A stretch of DNA of 64,000 nucleotides from contig OY720643.1 of NCBI GenBank assembly GCA_963169105.1, forward strand, positions 83,249,696 to 83,313,695, read 5' to 3'. Source of the DNA: Ceriagrion tenellum. Its lineage: Eukaryota; Arthropoda; Insecta; Odonata; Coenagrionidae. The first letter of the stretch is position 1; every line of letters starts with the position of its first letter. Positions 33,941-45,699 of this stretch are shown piece after piece. Below the pieces are notes generated by a model, which saw nothing but the letters and a program-made list of their open reading frames with translations, did not search any database and was not told the DNA's origin. A program made the position numbers and the translations under genes.

Positions 33941-34435
33941 TGTCACTTTATATCCTGTGGTAGTAGTAAAAGTTTGTTTACTAAATTTGTTAGAATGCAA
34001 TTCGATAACATCCTCATGATGTCACATTCGTGTTTTCTTATTCCTCGCTTCCCCTTTATGCAATCCTTCTTTCCTCGCTCTTCACCCTATATAGTACATA
34101 TTCTGGCAGCTAGCTAGCCGCCCGCACGTCCGCTCTCGGCGCCCTTCCCCTGCTCAACATTGGATGAATATTGGATAAACGTCCCTGAGGCGGTGTCTCT
34201 CCTCGCCGCGGTGTGCGACCGACTCCCTCGGCACGCCAACCGTTCCCACCTCAATCTCCGCCTCCGGATACCTACGCCTCCGCTTCCAGACCTCACACAA
34301 GACCTGCCGTACCCCCGCCCCCTCATTTCTTCCCCTTCTCTCCAGGCTTTCTCTCTTTTTTTGTGATCCCCTTTCAACCTAGTACGACCCGACCACCCGC
34401 ATTCTCAATTTTTCTCTTATCCGCAACTCTAGGGA
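33941..34435. other. no recognised gene; small CpG-rich patch
   Basis: A GC-rich stretch with about a dozen CpGs lies at 34120-34260. The frames overlapping it on both strands are compositional. Confidence 0.4.
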
Positions 34436-34439
34436 CCGA

Positions 34440-35124
34440 ATGGAGATGCTAGATTTTCTCAACCCGATAGCTCGAAGATATTCTCCTTATAACTATTTCC
34501 GCATTATGGGCAAAGTTCTGATGGAAACAAATCGCTGTAAATATCTAGGAGTTTACTTAAGTAGGGACTTGCAATGGGGACCGCATTTTGAAAGCACGAC
34601 AACTAAAGCTTTTACAATATTACATTTTTTAAATGAGAACCCTGGGAAAAAGCTGCACCAGCACTAAAGATTTTGCCTATAAAACATTTGAAAGGCCTAT
34701 TTTAGAACACGGAGGGTCAGTTTGGGATCATTATTTGGGGCAGGACATAAAATAACTGTCAAGAGTTCAGCGTCTAGCCGTGAGATTTGTGACGGGAAAT
34801 TTTCAAAGGAGGGCCAGCGTAACGGAGATGATGAAAGCACTGGGATGGGAATCACTCGAATCAAGGAGGAGGAAAGCGCGACTAAAGAACATTTTCAAAG
34901 CATATATTGGTGATCCTGCGTGGAGGGACATACAAATCGATTTAAAAACCGCATTATTTGGCAAGGAAAGACCATATAAACTAGATAGAGCCTCCGAGAC
35001 AACTATCAAATGCAATAAAATATTCTCTCCGGCATCGGGGGATAGAGGATTGGAAGGGTCTACCAGAGGTAGTTCTCGAGCCTTTCCCGCAAAACGTAAA
35101 GACGTTCATGAGAAGGTTGAATAA
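34440..35124 (+). pseudogene. Jockey/CR1-group LINE, C-terminal fragment (another family)
   Basis: Three frames together give one LINE C-terminus: MGKVLMETNRCKYLGVYLS and RDLQWGPHF (34506-34590), then AYKTFERPILEHGGSVWDHY (about 34675-34735). An in-frame TAA follows near 34750, then LSRVQRLAVRFVTGNFQRR, WESLESRRRKARLKNIFKAY and GDPAWRDIQ (34757-34935), and PYKLDRASETT. The polymerase domain is absent. The sequence differs from the 'KKLGFVKRIIGRS' family at 22, 43, 50 and 62 kb. The frame breaks show it is dead. Confidence 0.8.
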
Positions 35125-35341
35125 AATTGAATCGTAAGGGTTTTTTTCCTCTATTTTTCTTCAGTTTCTATGTATATGGCATGTATTTGTGTTTTTCTAT
35201 GGTCATTTATATGTATTAACTTGGGTAAAACCAATTCATGTTACCACCCGACTAAATGGTTGACTTTTAACGCTATTTTATTAATAATAATTTCAATTCA
35301 TTAAGGTATCTCTAGCCTCAAGGTCACTTACTGCATATTTT

Positions 35342-35700
35342 TGTGAAATATGGAATATAGCATCTTTAAAGATGGTTTATAAAATGAGGTATAATTAAAA
35401 TAGGGTTTTAGGGTTAATTTTACCGTAATGCAGTTTTGAAAGGGGGAATTTTAGCATGGGCTTTTACGGAGATTGCTCAAATGACAGCAGGAAAACCTTT
35501 TCTTGACATGAACCGATATTGTGATAACTGTAACATATCACCTTTAAAGTGCGTTTTATAAAATGAGGTGAACTAAAAATAGGGTTTCCTGGTTCGTTTT
35601 ACCGCAATTCAGGACTAAAAGGGTAGATTTTTACCATGGGCTCTTATGGAGGTTGCTCGAGTTGTAGCTGAAAAACGTCAATTTGAACATAAAAGCATGC
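35342..35700 (+). repeat. 178-bp tandem duplication R4
   Basis: Two diverged head-to-tail units start at about 35342 and 35521. Both contain TTTAAAG, TTTATAAAATGAGGT, AATAGGGTTT, CATGGGCT-TTA-GGAG-TTGCTC and GAAAA. The offset is 178-179 bases. The second unit ends GAAAAACGTCAATTTGAACA, and that end also occurs at 58386-58405. Confidence 0.75.
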
Positions 35701-35879
35701 TTGAGCTTATAATAAATACTCTTTATAAAAAGCAACAAGTCATAAAAAATTGAATAAAATATAGGCGTCTTACCATATAATTATTAGTCAGTTACAACCG
35801 TTAATGAGGTCAAAACACGGCAGTTTCATGGAAATGGCGCTGCAGTCGGCTCCAATGGCCAGAAAAGTGTGGTAATTAA

Positions 35880-36230
35880 AAATATATCCGTGGAATAACC
35901 TATATTTTTTATATTTTAATTTTGGTTTTCAATAGGTAGGTATTTTTATCAGCTAAAATAGGATTTTAAAACCGAATAAATAAAAATGTGTAACTTAATA
36001 TTTGTCTTGACTCGCGTAGTAAAGCCAGAGCCACCTTAATCCTGTAACTCCTCAATTACCGGCGTCTTGCGTGAAAATGAGTAAATTCCCAGCCAATCTA
36101 TTCCCTGAGGATGTGAATAATAATTTACCTAACCCTACATTAATGATCTAATCATGAGAATAAACTAGGGAAAGAAGGGAAGGGAATAAGGGATATAGAC
36201 TGAAGAGTTGACTGGTTTAAAGTAGTACTT
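35880..36230 (+). repeat. dispersed repeat R5, copy 1
   Basis: The left half (ATTAAAAATATATCC, ATGTGTAACTTAATATTTGT, CTTGACTCGCGTAG) matches 42890-43065 in reverse. The right half (GCGTGAAAATGAGT, TCTATTCCCTGAGGATGTGA, GATCTAATCATGAGA, GACTGGTTTAAA) matches 37282-37425 in direct orientation. The family is unknown. Confidence 0.6.
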
Positions 36231-36389
36231 AATTATGTCACCCCCTCATCTCATTACCTTTTCTCCATATTTTCTCCTACTTTTGTACCTCGATCTACCT
36301 AATACAACCCGCCAACCTCCTTCGCTATTATCATCTTACACACTCCTCCCAGAACCGAATAAAAATTCTAGATTTACTTAATCCATTGC

Positions 36390-37095
36390 TCTAAGGTACT
36401 ATCCGTTCATTCATTCACCGGTCGTTCAATCATGAGATTGGTTGACTGCAGCCCTCCACCCTCTATGCTGGGTCTCTTACTCCTTGGTATCTCCTCCTAT
36501 GAACTTTTCTCTTTATTTGGTCCATGAAATTATTCTTAGGTCTTCCTCTGGGGACTTTTCCCGATATTTTGCCTTCAATTAAGTTCTTCACAATCCTATT
36601 GTGTCTCAGTATTTGTCCAATCTATCTTTTTCATCTTATCTCTAAAGTGTTCCAGATGATCTTTTCCTCTTCTAAACTCCTAAACACTTCATCATTTCTT
36701 ATTTTGGCCATCCATTTATCTTCAGCATCCTCCTCCAGCACCTGGTTTTGAAGACTCCTAGTCTGTTCTGGTCAGCTTTTCCAGTGGTCCGTGCTTCCGA
36801 TCCATAGTGTGCTGCGCTCCACTCCAATATTTTCACATACTGTTTCCTGGTTTGTAGTCTTATCTAAATCTAGAGTACAGCACTTGTCTTCTCCCGATGA
36901 ACGCCTTTTTAACTTGGACTATTCTCCGTTTAATGTCCGTTGTACTTCTTCTGTCCCACGTGATAGTAATTCCGAGATAGGTGAAGGAATCCACTTGCTC
37001 TAATTACTCTCATCTCAGGGTGACTTATTCAGCTACTCTCTTCCGCATACTAGGATTTTAGTCTTCGTCTTATTTATTTTCATATTATCCAAACG
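36390..37095 (-). pseudogene. RTE-like LINE, 3' fragment
   Basis: The complement carries the same tail as the fragments at 33 and 60 kb. It contains the KISKTKTKIL-equivalent (near 37085-37050), SEARTT-like and KRRTS-like residues, a GRPK-type motif at about 36540-36555, and the 3' end GGTGGAGGGCTGCAGTCAAC at about 36460. Frames are heavily broken. It lies between two copies of repeat R5. Confidence 0.72.
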
Positions 37096-37281
37096 ACTTT
37101 TTAAATTTCTTATCCAAAAAAGCCCTGGATTACTGTAATCTCTCAGGGTGACTTCTACATTCAGCTACTCCCTTCCGCATACTAGGATTTCAGTCATCTT
37201 ATTTATTTTCATATTATCCGAGTTACTTTTTAAATTATAAATAATAAATCTAATCCAACAAAGCCCTGGATTACTGTAATC
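37013..37281 (-). repeat. 128-bp tandem duplication at a LINE edge
   Basis: Units at 37013-37140 and 37141-37281 share TCTCAGGGTGACTT, TCAGCTACTC-CTTCCGCATA, CTTATTTATTTTCATATTAT and AAGCCCTGGATTACTGTAAT. The unit spans the end of the RTE-like fragment and some unrelated flanking DNA. The duplication therefore happened after the LINE had landed. Confidence 0.8.
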
Positions 37282-37425
37282 AAGCGTGAAAGTAGTATGA
37301 TTCCTAGCCGATATATTTTCTGACGACGTGAATAATATTTTACCAAACTAGGCATTGAACGCTTGATCAGATCATGAGATTATACATAATGAAATGGACT
37401 GCAGAACTGACTAGTTTTAAATGCA
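37282..37425 (+). repeat. dispersed repeat R5, copy 2
   Basis: Direct repeat of the right half of 35880-36230: GCGTGAAAGTAGT, ATATTTTCTGACGACGTGAA, GATCAGATCATGAGA and GACTAGTTTTAAA. Confidence 0.6.
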
Positions 37426-37825
37426 AATATTCCTGCGATCAGTAAGCTACCATAATAGCTGCCAATGAGACTTTGAAGTATGATGAAGACTGGTTATCCA
37501 CCGTATTAGACGATGCTCCCTAAGCCATGTTTCTTTATCTGCTACATAGTGTAATCTCACATATGGCATGCTTCCTGAATGGCGCTTGTATTTCTGCGTT
37601 TTTACGTCGTAGATATAATATGTAGGTACTGCATTTAGGTACTCTTCAGTCATGTCAACGCATTCAGAAATTAATTAAACCAAGGGTAAAACTATTTTAT
37701 AGACCTTGAAGTCTCCGAGTTAAATTTTGGATCGATTTACTGGGTGGTCGGCGATATGTTGTTCATTAAAGTTGAATGTTTTTCTCTTAAGTCATATGGA
37801 AAACATCGACAAAAATTTCCCATAT
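37426..37825. other. no recognised feature
   Basis: A short minus frame (37653-37447) is present but unrecognised. No repeats were identified. Confidence 0.35.
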
Positions 37826-37827
37826 AA

Positions 37828-38070
37828 TACAGAATAGAAGAAACAGATGGATTGGACACACACTGATGCATTGTGGGTTTGTGAAGAATATAAATGAAGG
37901 TAAAATAGAGGGAAAAGTCCCCAGAGGAAGACCCAGGAATAGGTTTATGGACAAAAAGAAGAAAAAAGTACCTAAGATGTGCTACCATTGGGTAAGGGAC
38001 CTACCATTAGGTAAGGATGGAGGACTGCAGTCAATCAATCTTAGGGTTGCACGATCACTGATGATTTCTC
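37828..38070 (+). pseudogene. RTE-like LINE, short 3' fragment
   Basis: GRNRWIGHTL-type start near 37835, then CGFVKNINEGKIEGKVPRG and RPRNRFMDKKKK (37866-37965). Further on, GGAGGACTGCAGTCAATC and TTAGGGTTGCACGA mark the usual 3' end. It is interrupted by a small insertion before the tail. Confidence 0.75.
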
Positions 38071-39032
38071 GTGTATATTTAATATATTCATGAATCTGGC
38101 TCCCAGTAAATAGACATGAAGATTATTTCTAGGAAAGCATATTTTAACCATTTATCTGAACGATAGAATCAATGGTATAAGCAGTAACTTCGAGGAATTC
38201 TTTCATAATGAAATAATGAATTACATAGTTTTCCTCAACTTTTTCATCACTGCGCGATATCATCAGGTCACCTGGCATAAAGTTCTTATTCAACCGTCAT
38301 TATGGACGATAGAATATCAAGTCAGGAACTATACAGCCGGCCCTAAGACAGTGGTTTAAAATTGAGTTCATTTTCGGCCCTAAACTCTTCCATTTCCCTC
38401 TATCCTTCATGGTTGGCGTCCTAGCACCCCTTGCCTCACGTCTTTGCAGCATCTCTCTTGATAGATAGAAGATGTAGATGTATTTCCCCTATCCCTCAAC
38501 TCCCCTTTTCTCCTAACCCCTATCGGTTTTTTTCCATCCTCGTCCCTCCGTTCTTTGCTTTTATTCCTTCCACATCATCAATCACGGTCCCTTCCCCACT
38601 TTATTTAGGCCTCCCTCGCATTCCAGGGGCCCTTTTCCCTCGCTGACTTTTATTTACTCATTCAGTTTATTTTCTTGAGGAATGATACCTCCTCTCCGTC
38701 TTATTCGACGGGTCCCTACGAAAGGAGCTCCGGCTGTGAGTCGCTCCTCTTCCATTAAGGCTAATGGCATTGAAAATCCTCAATGCGTGACACTACATCT
38801 CTCCTGCCTCAGATGCATTAATAGTCGTCACCTCATATTTCTTCGGCCTGAGGACTGATCGCTCTGTTTGGTATTCACGTGTCTTATTCACCAGTTAGTT
38901 TTTCAGATTTTATTAATTTACGGTGTCGAAATTTATGCACGAAAGCGTATGGAATAGATAGATTCTCCGATTTGAAACGGAGCTTTCAACATCTTTAGGC
39001 CCGTTTTTATATTGTCATGCTAATAAATAATG
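38071..39032. other. no recognised feature
   Basis: A pyrimidine-rich block lies at 38360-38640. No gene or repeat partner was found. Confidence 0.4.
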
Positions 39033-39187
39033 ACAATACCAACTATGTTTAAATCCATAGCCTTCTTTATTGATACAACTAGTTTCAACGCAACTACGTC
39101 ATCATCGGGTACCTGAAGGTGACGAAGTAGCTTTGAAACTAGTTGTACCAATAAGGAACTCTAGGGATTTAAACATAGTTGGTAATA
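39033..39187. repeat. foldback element with hammerhead-like inner edges
   Basis: The arms share CCAACTATGTTTAAATCC and AACTAGTTTCAA or their complements. Both inner edges keep the core in altered form. The left arm on the minus strand reads CGATGATGACGTAG, then CGTTGAAACTAGTTGTA. The right arm reads CTGAAGGTGACG, then TTTGAAACTAGTTGTACC. In the right copy GGTAC before CTGAAGG pairs with GTACC after the GTT, a plausible stem I. Confidence 0.78.
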
Positions 39188-41948
39188 TCTTTAGTCCTCA
39201 AGGTTACGCCTGAAAGGATTGAATTTGCCATGTTAATATAAGCCGCTGAACTATATGGACATAGTTCATAGGAGATATAAATTAAAGATCGGTGCTAAGA
39301 AAAGCATAACTAAGGTTTGTGAAAGAAATCATCTCTTTTGAACTTGGCTATCAGCGTTTGAGCAAAGTAGTAGAATTGCGTTTTTGGAAAGCAGGATTTC
39401 CATCGATAAAAGAAGCAAGGAAGACACTGTGAGCGGGATAGTCCAAGCAAAGATGGCATTCTAACTGAAGTGGATACTGTCGGCATGGTCACATAAGACA
39501 GGAAGTGTATAAGCACTTAATTAAAACACATATTTGGATCCTATTCATATATAACTATAAAGTATATAGAATAAAAGGAGCAGAGTACACATGGAAATGA
39601 GGAATACAGAAATTAACGAAGGGTTGATAGAATCCCAGCGTTGGCATCGCCGTGCTCTTTAAGTTAGGCGTCAGGTTACCAACGTCTTATCGTACCATCA
39701 AATGAGGTACATTCAACACCAGTTGCGCATCTTTTTTGATCTTCAATACCAGTTACTTATTGAAGAACATGGCATATATGGATGATATTTTCTTAGATAT
39801 AACAGGGCATTACGCTTGCAAGATCGAAAAAATATATTGTCAGAGTACCTATTAATTATAAGTTTTAATGGGTTGATTGCTTTGAAACTTACGGGAAATA
39901 TATTATTTTAATTGACTGAAAACTCATCCATTGTCTAGTATCTCCTCGACCACTTGTCATATAATTTTTTTTATACAGGACATCTCTCATGCTCACTGGT
40001 TTGAAATGGTTCTTTGCTCAAAGCCTCTCTCCCATCTTTTATCTCGTATCCAATAAAAACGCAATTGTACTGATCTACCGCATTTTGACTTCAATTACAG
40101 CAGTACTTGGCTGAAAATAAAAACAAAAAATTGCTAATAATCCAGTATTTTACTTTTAGTAAATTTTCCGAGACTTTTCGCTTCTAATAAAGAATTTTAT
40201 TTTATGTTTGTGTATGCTTTTTCGTTTTTTGACGTTTTTTACTGCCCTCTGCAAAATAACCACTGTATCCAATGTTTATATCTCCGCTATTATGGCTGGA
40301 TTACTGTACAACTTGCGTTCAAACCCCATTTTATCATCTAGGTTAAAAAAACACCCTTCAAAGATTATATATTTCAGTTTTCAGAATGTCTCGAATAACT
40401 GACCCTGATGACAGAGCCACCTTAATGCTTTGAGTGCTATGGACGTAATTGTAAGTCCTTCTATATTTTCTGAGAAGGAAGATGGACGTACTATGACGTC
40501 CATGGAATATCATTATTGAACGACAGCTAGACGTTATGGTATAGCTGCTGTCTTTCTATTAGACGTACATATGACCATAAAGTGCCAATATAACGTTTAA
40601 TAGTAAATGAATGTCCATTGACCTAGTTTAAGAGAGTCTTCTTCCACAATCCAGGTGTGTGAAATTCTTAGTTTTACAGAGAGGACCTTAAATTTAAAGC
40701 CCAGCATGCAAAGTGTTAAAGATTAAGCAGTCTGACAATGACATGGTTTACTTCTATCGCTTTTCATATGAAATATATTATATACGTAGAGATAAGAGCA
40801 TTACTTTTTCACGCCCCTTTCAAAATTGCTCCGGTTTTCTATGAACGTCAGGGGAGATTTAAAGCTGCCACGAGATGAAAAGAACCCTTTAAAATTCCAC
40901 CAGTTTTTCCTGAGCTCTAATTTTCTGCGTTGGATATACTTCAGAGAATTTTTCATGTTCGGGTGGGGTAGGTGTAATGAAGAATAGAGTGACATAGTAA
41001 ACGAATGCCTTGCTTGGGGAAAAAAATTAGAAAATCGCTGTAGAAGCCAGCTGCCTGAACACCTTTTTTTATTTTGGAGGTACGAAAGAAAAGTTCTATT
41101 CCGGCAACAAATTGGAAGGTGTTCGGAAAGGTAAACAAAAGAAACCGCAATTTTCGCCTCGTCAATCTGTTAGGTTGAACAGAGCGGCAGCCACCATGTT
41201 GTGCCCCCGCTTGGCAAAAGGGAACTCGAGGGGAGGGTGGAAAAAAATGGAGTACAAGGGAACACGGGAATCCTTGGAGCGGACGTGAAAATATTCCGAA
41301 AAAAAAAAGGAAAGCGTCTAGCGAAGGATTTGACTCGATTCAATTCCCCTCGCCTTGTCACTCTCTTTATAAATCCATCCATTTTCGAACGCCATGCATA
41401 TTCATTCGATACTCGCTTTCTTCACTCCGCCCCGATTCCCCCTTTTCCTTTTGTTTTCCCTCCGGTCCTTTCATCTCCTTAGCAACGGCTTTCACTTTGT
41501 CATACTGTGCCGGGTCGGAGAGGCTTTACGTTTTTTCCTATGAGAAATCCTCCTTTTTGCCGTCATCTCTCCTCCCATTCATTCTCCTGTTCCATTTTCC
41601 CGCTCCTTTCTTAGCCCGTCCCTTTCTTCCTTGCTTCCATTCTCTTCTAATTCTTCACCACTTTTCATCCACCCCCAATCATTATAAAAGTGATCTACCT
41701 TGTATAGAATGAACGTGCGTATGGCATAACGGGACAAGGGAACATCTAGTATCAGTTTTCTGACTTCGGCACGTTACGCCACCCTATCTCACCTTCCTTT
41801 TCCTACACTTAACAACCAGTGTGTGTGACACGTCTCTTTCAAAGAAAACCTCCTGAACGAGGGTTTCCAACTGGGACGTTTTGATCCGGAGACTCCTGGT
41901 GAAGTAAATTTTTCTCCGAGCTCAGTTTCGGAAGAAATTCTGCAGGCC
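39188..41948. other. no recognised gene
   Basis: AT-rich to mixed. GC-richer frames at 41170-41500 are open on both strands and unrecognised. ACAGAGCCACCTTAATGC at about 40409 resembles a block in repeat R5 (36030), hinting at a third decayed copy. Confidence 0.4.
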
Positions 41949-42340
41949 AAAGTCAGGATTTGGATTGGATATTTGGGGAGGCAACCGACAGCTAAGGTCA
42001 TTTGCAACATAGGGGACAGGTAATGGAGGAAGGGTGGATGGAAACCCGGTGTTGGCATTAGCCTACTCTTAACGAAAGGCACCAAGAGGACCACGGTTTA
42101 ACGTCTCATCCGACAGACGGAGTACTGCACTTGAAGTGCCCTCCACAAGACACTCAAGTAGGGATCGGGTTTCCTCTGAAAAGCATTCTCCTCGGCAGGG
42201 ATTTGAACCCTGGCCATCCGTATGGTTAATACTCTATTTACTCCGTATGTTCAGTTCTTTATGTTAGTACTCCATTTGTTAGTACTGCGTATGGTAAGTA
42301 CTCTGGCCACTACACCAACCCGATCCCCTCAATGTCAGGA
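41949..42340 (-). mobile_element. tRNA-derived SINE, family 1, with internal expansion
   Basis: The same SINE as 9155-9481. The head at 42328 reads GGGGATCGGGTTGGTGTAGT; TGGTGTAGTGG is a good A box. The B box GGGTTCAAATCCC lies at about 42212-42200. The body is nearly collinear with the first copy, and the 3' end has repeated ATCCA units. Near-identical AAAGTCAGGA (41949-41958) and AATGTCAGGA (42331-42340) form the target duplication. Between the boxes there is an extra segment of about 66 bases made of CGTATG and TTAGTACTCC repeats. It is absent from the 9-kb copy and pushes the boxes much further apart than polymerase III genes normally have them. Confidence 0.85.
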
Positions 42341-42889
42341 GCGAAGCAATAAGCTGTAACTATTTCACTGGTGGCCAGTTGCAGGATTGACATATATGTA
42401 TTCTATAAAGTTATGGGAACCATTAGCCATGGAAACCATTCAGTAATTGTTGCAGAAACTTTTGATAAAATTTTTGGGAGATGAGATTTTATGAGATCCT
42501 TAAGTAGCCATGATGGCTGATGCGCAACGAACCGCTTGGGGATTTAATTACTAGATACATGAGTTATTTTGAGCTAAATGAGTATTTAATTTACTTTTAC
42601 TGACTATTTTTACGTGCAATAGCAACTATACATAGGCTAAACTTTCATACACTTAATCCGGCGGAGGAAAAGTAGATCAAATACTTGAAGTGATTAACAA
42701 TTGGTAAATAAGTTACATAAGTAATATACGTGTTCCTGCCACCTTCATGAATCTCATAACTATTGATTCTATAAAAATCGTTCTTGCAGCCCGCAATCAC
42801 ACAGATATTCCATTGGTTATGCTAATATCTCTCAGAAAATGTCTATTTCAGGAAAGGAATTCAATTTTTACCCGTTTCTTGCAAAAAAA
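42341..42889. other. no recognised feature
   Basis: AT-rich sequence with nothing I can assign. Confidence 0.35.
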
Positions 42890-43065
42890 ATCTTGAGGTG
42901 ACTCTGGGCTAACTAAGTGAGTCAAGACAAATACTAAGATGCACACGTTTATTATTTCAGTTTATAACATCCTGCTTCCATAAATTAAATAGGCTTCCTA
43001 TTTAAAAGTAAAATTGAGATACAAAATATGCAGATGTTTCCAATAATATATTTTTAATGGCCATA
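42890..43065 (-). repeat. dispersed repeat R5, inverted copy 3
   Basis: The complement shows TTAAAAATATATTATTGGAA, then TCTTAGTATTTGTCTTGACT and CCCAGAGTCACCT. These match 35880-36045. Confidence 0.6.
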
Positions 43066-43350
43066 TTTGTCCAGACGTTGAGACAAGGTCGTTCGAAATC
43101 GATTGTATTTTTCATTCGATGCTGGTCTCGCAATCATTTCCACCTCAGGTCTGCCATTAATGTGCTCACTTAGCATTTACACCCATGGCAAATCCAGGGA
43201 AGTCAACCAAAATAAGGGGAAAGTCATCATTTGGAATACAATTCTCTACCAAGTAAAAAACTTTTAAAGAAACGATGGTATGTTAGTGATGAATACACTA
43301 AAATAAGCCCACTAATGGTGGACTCGTTGAAGTTACTAAGACCTGTATCT

Positions 43351-43860
43351 ATCTAAAGAAATTAGGTTTTGTTGAACGTATAATAGGAAGGTCCTCGGAT
43401 GAAATAGTCAAAGAGAGATACTACTTCGCTCTGGCTAGGCCACACCTCGAATACCTTAGGGGATTTGGGACCCTGGTTACAAAGATTTAACCAAAAAAAT
43501 TAATGAAATACAAAGGAAAGCAGAGCGTTTCGTTAAAATCTGCTACGAGCGTACATATAGTGTCTCCCAACTTTTAGAGGGATTAAGGTGGGAGCCCCTA
43601 CAGTCTCGGACGCTACACGCTAGGCTTAGGTTACTTGAGAAATTAGGAACTGATATTTTTCAGAGCGACGCAGAGAATATTATCATGACTCCTCACTACA
43701 TCTCTAGGTCTTTCAGAATCGGCAAAGCAAAACTTTAGCTCCACTAAATACACTCCTATAATACATGTCACCATTTCATCTGTATATGTAATCTGTATGG
43801 ATATAATATGTAACAAAACAATTTTTGTTAAATAAAATTTATTTATTGTACTTCACGGGA
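43351..43860 (+). pseudogene. CR1/Jockey-group LINE, C-terminal and 3' UTR fragment
   Basis: Frames together read KKLGFVERIIGRSSDEIVKE, then RYYFALARPHLEY, then diverge through stops and shifts. The nucleotide blocks GGGATTAAGGTGGGAGCCCC and ACGCTAGGC match the minus-strand copies at 22.2 and 22.75 kb. The terminus has TTAAATAAAATTTATTTATT. Confidence 0.72.
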
Positions 43861-44525
43861 AGCCATATTGGGTGTAGTTCGCCCATGTGCTCGGGGAAGT
43901 CCCAACAATTAGTCTCGGGGGAATATTGTTGATAATGACGGTTGGGTGGAAGTTACGATAATTAATGAGACGTCAGGAGGAGGAAGGGGAGCTGAAAGCA
44001 CCAATGAGAGGGTCGATTGAGGTGATGGAAGGGGAAAGTTTGGGGGGAAATCAAGCGTCGGGACGGGGGAGTCGAGAAGGAGAGTTCGAATGCGCGACCA
44101 CAAAAGTAACGAAAATACTGAGGGTCAAGCTAAAAGCATTCAAAGAATAAGTGTATTCAAAGAAGCCCAGGGGAGCCCAGCTGCTATAAAAGGATCACTG
44201 GAGAGCCAGGGGTCCGTTCTATCGGGAGAGAATTGGAAATTAGCCGTGCAGAAGGCTGCAGGAACGTTCACGGGGAAGTTGGCGTCTGTCCCATCAGTGC
44301 AAGTGTTAAATCAACACTGGTGATGTAATATGTTTATTTTCATAAACTAGTGTCAAAGATCCTAGAAGGGAGAACAATAATTTCATTTTGTTATGTGAAT
44401 ATGAATGCAGTAGTCAAGCTGTATGTCTGTATCGAGTTTTCCTCCAATTTAACTTTTCTTTGGTGAATCAATGAATCTAAAACTTTCAGTGTTGAGGAGT
44501 TGGTGTAATTTTATATACGTTACTT
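43861..44525. other. no recognised feature
   Basis: A G-rich segment near 43900-44060 leaves short frames open. No protein family is recognised. Confidence 0.35.
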
Positions 44526-44529
44526 TGTT

Positions 44530-44541
44530 ATATGTATATAT

Positions 44542-44615
<74 letters not shown>

Positions 44616-44630
44616 TTATTTATTTATATG
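44530..44630 (+). repeat. (TA)n microsatellite grading into (TTTA)n
   Basis: About 80 bases of TA dinucleotide with a few C interruptions at the left, followed by four or five TTTA units. A frame of alternating Tyr and Ile across it is an artefact. Confidence 0.97.
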
Positions 44631-45069
44631 CACAACGGGAGCACAGCATGATTTACCAGTGACTTTCATTATCTAAGTTCCATTATTTTGTGCAGAGTCA
44701 TTACCTTTTATTTGTGGACTGAACTAACATCAATTTATGAATGTTTTGCATTTATTGCTCTTTACTCAACCAAAATGGTCCGTGCTTGGTATTACAGTGA
44801 TATTTTGGTGTGTTTTATGTTAATAAATTGTTTTTAAATGAAGGATTATAGCACTTTCCATTTCTACCGCTGACTAGCCAGGCAAATGAACAAGGTAAGC
44901 TGTGAAAGTGGAGTGAAAGGGGTGAATAAGAACTGTTAGGTCGCGAAGAAGTAGGTTCGAGATAGAATGGGAAGGTAACACGGAAGAACGATCGTTGCAA
45001 ATATAAACAACAACAACAACGACGGACGAGCACTGATTATCATTTTAGTGGTTAAGAATGGTGAAAAAA

Positions 45070-45142
45070 ACACCCAGGTGAGACTCAGACCCTCGGTTCA
45101 TCAGGCGAGCACTTAGCCCCGTCTCCAATGAGGCCGATAGTC
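45070..45142 (-). mobile_element. possible tRNA-derived SINE head
   Basis: The complement reads TGACTATCGGCCTCATTGGA, GACGGGGCTAAGTGCTCGCC, then GAGGGTCTGAGTCTCACC. It has tRNA-like spacing with a degenerate B box (GGTCTGAGTCT). It is unlike the two SINE families above. Weak evidence. Confidence 0.3.
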
Positions 45143-45699
45143 ACCTAATTTCAAATCCCTAATTTCTGTAAACTCTGAGCGTGTGCATTCATGTGACTCA
45201 CAGATATCACTTTGATTACTTACTTATGTTATTGAATACTCGATTTCAATTTTTATTTGTTTATTATTCATTTACGTTTTCTTTCAACTTTATTTATCTA
45301 TTTATTTTAATTTATTCGTCCGTTCCCCTTTTTCATTGTTTCTGTCCGCATTTCTCTTCATTCCTCTTCCTATCTAAACCTGAACTTGTTTCCTTCAGTA
45401 CATCCTCAGTTATTTCCGTACTTTCATTGTTTATTTATGATTTCCTTAGTATCATCACACCTCTTCTTCCACAGACAATATTAGGTAGTCTTCCTTCTTC
45501 CATTTTATGTATGTGGCTATTCCATACGTCATACCACACGTTTATCGATTTGTATATTTACTCTAACTAGTGGTTAATTCTGAATGTTTTTGCTTCTAAT
45601 TTATTGAATAAGATTTTTATGGCTTAATTTTTATTCTGTCTTCCAGAGTCGTTAATATTTTGTGTTTGGTCTCGTCTACGGGATTGTAAATTGTTGATT
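45143..45699. other. AT-rich; possible LINE scrap on the minus strand
   Basis: The complement of about 45560-45480 translates to VWYDVWNSHIHKMEEGRLP, which resembles the post-polymerase region of RTE-like LINEs. It is too short to be sure. The long plus frame over this stretch is compositional. Confidence 0.25.

Noticed and set aside
41789..42094. 101-codon minus-strand frame
   Set aside because: Mostly translates the body of the tRNA-derived SINE.
44471..44662. Frame of alternating Tyr and Ile
   Set aside because: Produced by the (TA)n microsatellite.
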